Shown here piece by piece: positions 26,100 through 32,019 of a stretch of 34,893 bases of DNA. How positions within the stretch are numbered: position 1 is the stretch's first letter; each line of letters begins with the position of its first letter. Location: NCBI RefSeq assembly GCF_001182895.1, contig NZ_LFQR01000080.1:1-34893 (forward strand), written 5' to 3'. Under the pieces are notes generated by a model. It had not been told where the DNA came from. It did no database searches and saw only the letters and a list, made by a program, of their open reading frames with translations. This DNA is from Frateuria defendens (GTDB lineage: Bacteria > Pseudomonadota > Gammaproteobacteria > Xanthomonadales > Rhodanobacteraceae). Made by a program: the position numbers and the translations under genes.

Positions 26100-27002
26100 T
26101 CACTTCCCCTTGCCCTCGTGCGGCAACTGCTCGCTCAGGTAGTCGAGGAAGCAGGTGATGCGCGAGGCGAGGGCGGTGTTGCGGTAGTAGACGGCATGCA
26201 CCGGCTGGCGCACGTCCACGGTGTGGCGGTCGAGGATCTGCACCAGGCGGCCCTGGGCGCGGTCCTCGTGGGTCATGAAGTCGGCCAGGCAGGCGATGCC
26301 GTCGCCGGCGAGGGCGAGGTGGCGCAGGGTCTCGCCGCTGGAGGCCTTGATCGCCGGCGCGATGGCATAGGCGTCGCCGGAGGCGTGGCGCAGCGGCCAC
26401 TGGTTGAGCGACTCGGGCTGAGTGAAGCCGAGCAGGGCGTGGTGGTCCAGCTCGTCCACCCGCCTGGGCGTGCCGTGGCGTTCCAGGTAACCGGGGCTGG
26501 CCAGCACGCGCAGGCGGTGGCTGCCGAGCGGGCGGGCGTGCAGGGTGGAGTCGCGCAGCGTGCCGATGCGGATGGCGATGTCGGTGCGCTGCTCGATCAG
26601 GTCGATGATCAGGTCGCTGCTGTGCAATTCCAGCTCGATCTGCGGGTAGCGCTCGCGGAAGCCCGCCACCAGCGGCACGATGGCGTGCAGCATGAAGGGC
26701 GAGGCGGCGTTGACGCGCAGCCGACCGGCGGGGCGCTGGCGGCGGATGGTCATCTGCTCCTCGGCGCTCTCCACGCTGTCGAGGATGCGCCGCGCGTGCT
26801 GCAGGAAAGTCTCGCCTTCCTCGGTGAGTTCCAGCCGCCGGGTGGTCCGGCGCAGCAGGGTGACGTCGAGCTTCTCCTCGATGCGGCTGAGCGCGCGGCT
26901 GATGCCGGAGGCGGTCTGCGCCAGGTGCTCGGCGGCGGCGGTGATGGAGCCCGTGTCGACCACGGTGACAAAGGCCAGCAGTTCGTCGAGCGTCGTCTTC
27001 AT
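26100..27002 (-). CDS. LysR family regulator, YafC-like
   Basis: A 300-residue LysR regulator of the CrgA/YafC group. The N-terminus [20 protein letters not shown], with [20 protein letters not shown], is the winged helix; the effector domain carries [51 protein letters not shown] and [11 protein letters not shown]. These blocks match E. coli YafC as I recall it. E. coli yafC lies next to dkgB, and here the divergent neighbour is a clear DkgB ortholog, so the pairing is conserved across distant bacteria. It probably controls dkgB and the genes behind it. Confidence 0.9.
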   Translation of the reverse strand: MKTTLDELLAFVTVVDTGSITAAAEHLAQTASGISRALSRIEEKLDVTLLRRTTRRLELTEEGETFLQHARRILDSVESAEEQMTIRRQRPAGRLRVNAASPFMLHAIVPLVAGFRERYPQIELELHSSDLIIDLIEQRTDIAIRIGTLRDSTLHARPLGSHRLRVLASPGYLERHGTPRRVDELDHHALLGFTQPESLNQWPLRHASGDAYAIAPAIKASSGETLRHLALAGDGIACLADFMTHEDRAQGRLVQILDRHTVDVRQPVHAVYYRNTALASRITCFLDYLSEQLPHEGKGK

Positions 27003-27004
27003 TC

Positions 27005-27019
27005 TTGCATTCTAGGCAA
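27005..27019. promoter_or_regulatory. Possible LysR box TTGC-N7-GCAA
   Basis: TTGC-ATTCTAG-GCAA is an inverted repeat with the T-N11-A core of LysR-type binding sites, directly upstream of the YafC-like gene and within the 167-bp divergent spacer shared with dkgB. The position fits autoregulation. Confidence 0.4.
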
Positions 27020-27169
27020 ATATGTTCTGCCCCGTGGCCGGTATTTCGGGATGGGGGGCGGGGGAATACTGCACTCCTTAAGTTTCGTTGCCCCGGTGCC
27101 CCCGGGCCGCCACAGCGGCAGGCGTCGGAGGCGGTGGCTTCCCTTTCCCCCTTTTGCTACGGAGTTTCC

Positions 27170-27973
27170 ATGAGCATTCCCTCCTTCGGCCTCGGCACCT
27201 TCCGCCTGCAGGGCCAGACCGTGATCGACTCGGTGCGCAACGGCCTCGAAGTCGGCTACCGCGCCATCGACACGGCGCAGATCTACGACAACGAAGCCGA
27301 CGTGGGCAAGGCGCTCGCCGGGAGCGGCGTGGCGCGCGGGGATATCTTCCTCACCACCAAGATCTGGATCGACAACCTCTCGCGCGGGAAGCTGATCCCC
27401 AGCCTGCGCGAGAGCCTGGCCAAGCTCGGCACCGACCACGTCGACCTCACCCTGATCCACTGGCCCTCGCCCAACGGTGCGGTGCCGCTGGCCGAGAGCC
27501 TGGAGGCGCTGCTGGAAGCGCGCGAGCAGGGCCTGACCCGGCAGATCGGCGTGTCCAACTTCCCCATCGCGTTGCTGCAGCAGGCGATCGACATCGCCGG
27601 CAAGGACAACATCGCCACCAACCAGGTGGAGATCAGCCCCTACCTGCAGAACCGCAAGCTGGCGGCGTTCGCCCGCGAGCAGGGCGTGCATCTCACCTCG
27701 TACATGACGCTGGCCTACGGCAAGGTGCTGAAGGACCCGGTGCTGGCCGCCATCGCCGCTGCGCACGGCGCGACCACCGCGCAGGTGGCGCTGGCCTGGG
27801 CGCTGCAGCAGGGCTATGCGGTGATCCCGTCCTCGACCAAGCGCGAGAACCTGGCCAGCAACCTGGCGGCGCAGAAGCTGGTGCTGAGCGAGGCCGAGCT
27901 GGCGCAGATCGCCACGCTGGACCGCAACGAGCGCCAGGCCGACCCGGAAGGCCTCTCGCCAGCCTGGGACTGA
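27170..27973 (+). CDS. dkgB: Aldo/keto reductase DkgB (2,5-diketo-D-gluconate reductase B type)
   Basis: A 267-residue NADPH-dependent reductase of the AKR superfamily, the same length as E. coli DkgB. It is very similar to it by recall ([51 protein letters not shown]). The catalytic tetrad is Asp34, Tyr39, Lys64 and His97. Besides diketogluconate, such enzymes reduce methylglyoxal and other reactive carbonyls. GGAG followed by TTTCC precedes the ATG, a leader shared with the broken gene at 28757. It is divergent from the YafC-like regulator and heads a row of plus-strand redox genes. Confidence 0.95.
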   Translation: MSIPSFGLGTFRLQGQTVIDSVRNGLEVGYRAIDTAQIYDNEADVGKALAGSGVARGDIFLTTKIWIDNLSRGKLIPSLRESLAKLGTDHVDLTLIHWPSPNGAVPLAESLEALLEAREQGLTRQIGVSNFPIALLQQAIDIAGKDNIATNQVEISPYLQNRKLAAFAREQGVHLTSYMTLAYGKVLKDPVLAAIAAAHGATTAQVALAWALQQGYAVIPSSTKRENLASNLAAQKLVLSEAELAQIATLDRNERQADPEGLSPAWD

Positions 27974-28116
27974 CCGCCGGGCGCGACCGGCGGGCCGCGC
28001 CGCGGCCCGCCGCGTTAGCCGGCACGGTTTTCCACGGGCCATGCCCGCTCCACCGGCCGTGCCGTGGACGCGGGGCGGGTGCGGCCCGACTTTCATTCTT
28101 CGGACGAGGTCATCGT

Positions 28117-28560
28117 ATGCATGTCGCCGAGACACCCCTGTTGCAACGCGCGCTGAGCCTGGCCGAGGCCGAGCGCATCGTGGCCCGCGCCAAGCGCGAG
28201 GCCGGCCGGCGCGCCCTCGCGCTGAACATCGTGGTCGTGGACGCCGGCGCCGCGCCGCTGGCCCTGGCACGCATGGACGGCACCGTGCCGGTGGCGAGCG
28301 AGATGAGCTACGCCAAGGCGCGCACCGCGGCCCGCTTCGGCGCCGCCACGCAGGACCTGGCCGGCGCCGTGCAGCCCGGCGCGCCGCTGTTCGGCATCTG
28401 GGCCGCCGAGGCCGGCCCGGCCGTGTTCATCGGCGGCGGTGTGCCGGTGCGCATCGGCGGTCGGGTGGTCGGCGCCGTCGGCGTGGGCGGCGCCACGCCG
28501 GAGCAGGACCACGAGGTCGCCGCGGCGGCGGCCGCGGCCCTGGAGACGGCCGAGGACTGA
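28117..28560 (+). CDS. GlcG/HbpS-family (DUF336) protein
   Basis: A 147-residue protein of the GlcG/HbpS family (PF03928). Typical blocks are LSLAEAERIVARAKREA, NIVVVDAGAAPLALARMDG, SYAKARTAARFG, FIGGGVPVRIGGRVVGAVGV and ATPEQDHEVAAAA. Some members (HbpS) bind haem and sense redox stress, others are of unknown function. GAGG lies 8 nt before the ATG. It sits 143 bp after dkgB, in a cluster of carbonyl and flavin reductases, which suggests a role in oxidative or electrophile stress. A strong terminator follows at 28702. Confidence 0.88.
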   Translation: MHVAETPLLQRALSLAEAERIVARAKREAGRRALALNIVVVDAGAAPLALARMDGTVPVASEMSYAKARTAARFGAATQDLAGAVQPGAPLFGIWAAEAGPAVFIGGGVPVRIGGRVVGAVGVGGATPEQDHEVAAAAAAALETAED

Positions 28561-28701
28561 GTGCGGCCTGTCCGGTCCATGCCGCGCCCGCAGCGCCTCT
28601 CCTGCAGGGAAGGGCGCCGGTGGCGACGGGCCTTGAACAGGTGCCTCGCGGCCGCATCGATGCAAGTGTTCTGGTGTTCGAGGGCCCGTGTCCCTCTTTT
28701 C

Positions 28702-28741
28702 GGCGGGGCCGCCTCCAGTCTCGGGCGCCCCGCCATTTTTT
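28702..28741 (+). terminator. Intrinsic terminator upstream of a small broken gene
   Basis: GGCGGGGC (28702-28709) pairs with GCCCCGCC (28727-28734), loop 17 bases, then A and six Ts (28736-28741). It lies 142 bp after the DUF336 stop and only 6 bp before the GGAG of the next frame. It may end the dkgB-DUF336 transcript or act as a leader attenuator, like the element at 31124. Confidence 0.7.
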
Positions 28742-28756
28742 CACGACGGAGTTTCC

Positions 28757-28872
28757 ATGAGCGCATCGACATCGCAGCACCTGCCCCCCTTCGCAGGACG
28801 GCAGTTCGAGGTGGGCTACGAAGGCCTCACCTCGAGCTGTTCCGCCTGAGCGGCAGCCTGCGGCCGCTCTGA
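28757..28872 (+). pseudogene. Broken small gene, possibly MoaF-like
   Basis: An ATG with a strong GGAG (5 nt spacing) opens a 30-codon frame (28757-28849): MSASTSQHLPPFAGRQFEVG, then YEGLTSSCSA and stop. One frame over, the sequence continues LELFRLSGSLRPL and ends at 28872. Joined across a +1 shift it reads GYEGLT-LELFRLSGSL, which resembles the first strands of MoaF-related small proteins (an x-GDLVFELxFLS pattern). It is probably a frameshifted and truncated remnant, but expression of the 30-residue peptide is possible. Confidence 0.4.
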
Positions 28873-28918
28873 GCCGGCGGCGCGCGTTCCACCCCATTTT
28901 CAAGGAGTTTTCCAGAGC

Positions 28919-30037
28919 ATGAGCATCCACGACGATCCGCTGTTCCAGCCGCTCAAGCTCGGCGCCCTCGCGCTGCCCAACCGCATCGTGATGCCGCCGA
29001 TGACGCGTTCGCGCGCCAGTCGTCCGGGCGACGAGGCCAACGCGCTGATGGCCGAGTACTACGCGCAGCGCGCCGCGGCCGGGCTGATCGTGAGCGAGGG
29101 CACCTACATCGCCCCGCTGGGCAAGGGCTATGCGTGGACGCCTGGCCTCTTCACGCCCTCGCAGGTGGATGGCTGGAGGCGGGTGACCGACGCCGTGCAC
29201 GCGGCCGGCGGGCGCCTCTTCGCCCAGCTCTGGCACGTGGGTCGCATCAGCCACCCGGACCTGCTCGGCGGACAGCAGCCGGTGGCGCCGTCGGCGATCC
29301 GCGCCGAGGGCGTGAAGGTGTACGTGGACAACGGCGAGGACGCGCCCGGCTTCGTCGAGGCGGGCATGCCGCGCGCGCTCTCGGTGCCGGAGATCGGGGC
29401 CATCGTGGAGCAGTACCGCCAGGCCGCGCGCAACGCCATCGCCGCCGGTTTCGACGGCGTGGAGCTGCATGCGGCCAACGGCTACCTGGTCAACCAGTTC
29501 CTCGACTCCAACTCCAACGCGCGCACCGACGAATACGGCGGCTCGCTGGAAAACCGCCTGCGCTTCCTCGACCAGGTGGCGCGCGCGCTGGTGGACGGCG
29601 CCGGCGGCGCGGGCCGCGTGGGCATCCGCCTCGCGCCGCTGACCACGCTCAACGGCTGCATCGACGCGGACCCGGAGCAAACCTACGCCGCCGCCGCCCG
29701 GCGCCTGGGCGAGATCGGCGTGGCCTACCTGCACATCGCCGAGGCGGACTGGGACGATGCGCCGCTGATGCCGGTGACCTTCAAGCGGCGCCTGCGCGAG
29801 GTGTTCCCCGGCGTGATGATCTACGCCGGCAAGTACACCGCCGAGCGCGCCCGCCAGGCCCTGCGCGAGGGCTGGGCGGACATGGTGGCGTTCGGACGTC
29901 CGTTCGTGGCCAACCCTGACCTGCCCGAGCGCATCCGCCTCGGCCTGCCGTGGGCCACGCACCATCGGGAGACGCTGTTCGGCGGGGGTGCGGCCGGGCT
30001 TACGGACTACCCGCGTGCCACCGGTACGGCAGGTTGA
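28919..30037 (+). CDS. Old yellow enzyme family alkene reductase (NemA-like)
   Basis: A 372-residue FMN-dependent ene-reductase. Hallmarks are PLKLGALALPNRIVMPPMTR with Thr29, QLWHVGRISHP (Gln103, Trp105), substrate-binding His184 and Asn187 in ELHAANGYL with proton donor Tyr189, and the phosphate site GVMIYAGKYTAERA to GWADMVAFGRPFVANPDL. Such enzymes reduce alpha,beta-unsaturated aldehydes, maleimides and nitro compounds with NAD(P)H. AGGAG lies 11 nt before the ATG. The next gene starts 5 bp after its stop, so the two form an operon. Length is typical. Confidence 0.95.
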   Translation: MSIHDDPLFQPLKLGALALPNRIVMPPMTRSRASRPGDEANALMAEYYAQRAAAGLIVSEGTYIAPLGKGYAWTPGLFTPSQVDGWRRVTDAVHAAGGRLFAQLWHVGRISHPDLLGGQQPVAPSAIRAEGVKVYVDNGEDAPGFVEAGMPRALSVPEIGAIVEQYRQAARNAIAAGFDGVELHAANGYLVNQFLDSNSNARTDEYGGSLENRLRFLDQVARALVDGAGGAGRVGIRLAPLTTLNGCIDADPEQTYAAAARRLGEIGVAYLHIAEADWDDAPLMPVTFKRRLREVFPGVMIYAGKYTAERARQALREGWADMVAFGRPFVANPDLPERIRLGLPWATHHRETLFGGGAAGLTDYPRATGTAG

Positions 30038-30042
30038 GTGCC

Positions 30043-30501
30043 ATGACCGAGGCACCGACCTGGTACATGCCCACGCCCACCGGCTACCTCCTGGTGCTGC
30101 GCCAGGGCGACGACGTGATGGCGAAGCTCGGCGAGCTGGCCGAGCGCGAGCGCATCCCCAGCGCGAGCTTCACCGGCATCGCCTTCCTGCACAAGGTCAC
30201 CTTCGGCTACTACGACTTCGCGGCGAAGGCGTTCCAGCCGCGCAGTTTCGAGGACGTGGAGATGACCGGCCTCACCGGCAGCCTGGCCTGGCAGGGCGGC
30301 AAGCCCTCGGTGCACGCGCACGGCGCGGTGGCGGGGGCGGATTTCCTCGCCCATGCCGGCCACCTGCTGGCGATGGAGGTGGGCACCGGCTCGGCGGAGA
30401 TCACCGTGTTCCGCCACGACAAGGTGCTGCAGCGGGAGATCGACCCGGTGATCGGCGCCAACGTGCTGCAGCTGTGGCCGTGCGCGGGCGGGGCGGAGTA
30501 A
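30043..30501 (+). CDS. PPC/DUF296 domain protein
   Basis: A 152-residue protein of the PPC (DUF296) family, found alone in bacteria and fused to AT-hooks in plants. It shows YLLVLRQGDDVMAKLGELAE, ASFTGIAFLHKVTFGYYD, SVHAHGAVAGADFLAHAGHL and EVGTGSAEITVFR. The HAHG-x-H histidine pattern is typical; bacterial members form trimers and may bind a metal at these histidines. No AT-hook is present, so the DNA-binding label is not supported here. It begins 5 bp after the old yellow enzyme stop. A related metabolic role is inference. Confidence 0.88.
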   Translation: MTEAPTWYMPTPTGYLLVLRQGDDVMAKLGELAERERIPSASFTGIAFLHKVTFGYYDFAAKAFQPRSFEDVEMTGLTGSLAWQGGKPSVHAHGAVAGADFLAHAGHLLAMEVGTGSAEITVFRHDKVLQREIDPVIGANVLQLWPCAGGAE

Positions 30502-31123
30502 CCCGCTAGCGGCCCCCGGCGCCGCGGCGCGGGCTGCAGTGCTTTTCCGTTCGCGTTGCCCCGTGCCGTGCCGGTCGGCGGTGGATCGGCGGCCGTCCAT
30601 GTCCCACAGGGGGCAGGCCGATGGCATCGGTGCGGCCGGCCGGAAGCCATCGGTCAGTCGGGCCGTCTCCACCTTGCGTTCGGCCGTCTGGACGGCTTGC
30701 CTGGCGCGGGATGCCTGTGCCGCGCGTTGCCTGCGCCGCGTCCATGCCGGCGCATCCCGGCCGCGGGGCGGCCGAAGCGATCCCAGGCCGGCCACGTGAC
30801 GGTGCAGGGCGTTTCCTGCGCGCTGACCTGCGGGAAGCGGCGCCTTGACGGCGCCGGCGTCGCCGCCCGGCGGCGGGCCCAGGGCATTCCCCCGTTGTCT
30901 CCTTCCACCTTGCCGACCGGCTGCCGCGCCTTCGCGCCGCAGGCCGCCGCCCCGTTCCTCCGGCAGCCGCCGGCGGCGCGGTGCGGCGCGGCGGCCGTGC
31001 GCGCCGGAAGCCTCGGCGCGCGGCCCCCGGGCGAGGGGGAGGCTGCCGCGGGGCAAGATTTCGCAGTCGCCACACCCAGCCAACATGAGGACTATGGAAC
31101 TTCGGCGCCATCCGGCGCCGGCG
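30502..31123. other. Long non-coding gap before undA
   Basis: About 620 bp without a supported gene. Just after the DUF296 stop, CCC-G-GCGCC / GGCGC-GGG (30515-30533) can form a bulged stem followed by CTGCAGTGCTTTT, a weak terminator candidate. The middle is G/C-rich; open frames on both strands lack binding sites and domains. At 31104-31125 three copies of the self-complementary GGCGCC occur just before the attenuator hairpin. This stretch must contain the undA promoter, which I could not place. Confidence 0.45.
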
Positions 31124-31155
31124 CCGCCGCCCGCGACGGGACGGCGGTGTTTTTT
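31124..31155 (+). terminator. Intrinsic terminator / attenuator in the undA leader
   Basis: CCGCCGCCCG (31124-31133), loop CGA, then CGGG-A-CGGCGG (31137-31147) form a 10-bp stem with one bulged A, followed by TG and six Ts (31150-31155). The AGGAGA binding site of the downstream gene starts only 7 bases later (31162) and its ATG at 31175. A terminator here sits inside the leader of the gene. The upstream GGCGCC copies could form competing pairings that reach into the left arm, so conditional read-through is plausible. Confidence 0.65.
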
Positions 31156-31174
31156 CCCAACAGGAGAAGTTCCT

Positions 31175-31951
31175 ATGAACGCTGGTTTCGAACTCAAAGG
31201 CTCGCTGACCGACCTGCTCAGCTACCCGCAATGGGCGCAGGACATGGTGGCCGACGCCGCATCGGTCAGGCAGGAAGTCATGGACCACGAGTTGTGGACC
31301 CTGATGCGCGAGGTGCGCCTCGACCGCGAGTCCACCCGCAACTTCATGGTGGGGGTATGGCCGGTGATCGAGCGTTTCCCCGGTTATATGGCCAACAGCC
31401 TGCTCAAGACCCGCTACGGTCGCAGCCAGGGCGACGACGTCGCCCGCCGCTGGCTGGTGCGCAACATCCGCGTGGAGCAGAACCACGCGGAATACTGGCT
31501 CGACTGGGCGGAGGGCGCCGGGGTGTCCCGCGAGGAGGTCCTCAACGGCACGCCGCCGCTGGGCAGCCACACGCTGGCGCAATGGTGCGAGGATGTCAGC
31601 TGCAAGGACAGCCTGGCGGCGGGCATGATTGCCACCAACTACGCCATCGAAGGGGTGACGGGCGACTGGTCGCAACTGGTCTACGACAGCGCGGCCTATG
31701 CCGAGAGCATGCCGACCGGCCGCCGCAAGGCGAGCCTGCGCTGGCTGCAGCTGCACGCGGCCTATGACGATACCCATCCGTGGGAGGCGCTGGAGATCGT
31801 CTGCGCGTTGGTCGGCAGCTCGCCTGCCGCCGACGAGGTGGCTCACCTGACGGAGTGCGTCAAGCGCAGCTACCTGGGCATGCGCGTGCTTGCAGACAGG
31901 TGCCTCGACAATCGCTACGCTTTGCGCCAAACCAGAGAAGAGGCAGCCTGA
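31175..31951 (+). CDS. undA: UndA-like non-heme diiron oxygenase (1-alkene-forming fatty acid decarboxylase)
   Basis: A 258-residue helical protein of the TenA/haem-oxygenase-like diiron (HDO) superfamily. The metal ligands are visible as E101-x2-H104 (IRVEQNHAEYW), E159 (ATNYAIEGVTG) and H194-x3-D198-x2-H201 (HAAYDDTHPWEALEI). These residue numbers are the ones I recall for Pseudomonas UndA, and long blocks (ARRWLVRNIRVEQNHAEYW, NYAIEGVTGDWS) agree with it. UndA uses O2 and iron to convert C10-C14 fatty acids to terminal alkenes such as 1-undecene. AGGAGA precedes the ATG; the frame is open upstream but crosses the terminator. A PAS-GGDEF-EAL gene follows after 68 bp. TenA thiaminase activity is unlikely given the ligand set. 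Confidence 0.82.
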   Translation: MNAGFELKGSLTDLLSYPQWAQDMVADAASVRQEVMDHELWTLMREVRLDRESTRNFMVGVWPVIERFPGYMANSLLKTRYGRSQGDDVARRWLVRNIRVEQNHAEYWLDWAEGAGVSREEVLNGTPPLGSHTLAQWCEDVSCKDSLAAGMIATNYAIEGVTGDWSQLVYDSAAYAESMPTGRRKASLRWLQLHAAYDDTHPWEALEIVCALVGSSPAADEVAHLTECVKRSYLGMRVLADRCLDNRYALRQTREEAA

Positions 31952-32019
31952 CGGAGGCGCCTCGAAGGGGGTAGGCCGGCACGTGGTCGCTGTACGGTTG
32001 CTTGGATAGAGAGCCTTTG

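Larger units (their letters stand above)
28561..28918. other. Spacer with a terminator and a broken small gene
   Basis: The 358 bp between the DUF336 gene and the old yellow enzyme gene hold an intrinsic terminator (28702-28741), a well-initiated but interrupted small reading frame (28757-28849), and the leader of the old yellow enzyme gene (CCATTTTCAAGGAG at 28894-28907). Nothing else is supported. Confidence 0.55.

Noticed and set aside
30654..31073. Minus-strand open frame of 139 codons in the long gap before undA
   Set aside because: Low-complexity Arg/Ala/Pro composition, no binding site, no recognised domain.
31175..31951. TenA thiaminase II or a TPP-riboswitch-controlled gene
   Set aside because: The E/H/E/H/D/H diiron ligand set and block similarity fit UndA, and no TPP-riboswitch core (CTGAGA) was seen upstream.
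32002..32019. TTG start six codons upstream for the GGDEF-EAL protein
   Set aside because: The ATG at 32020 has GAGAG at workable spacing; the TTG has no binding site.
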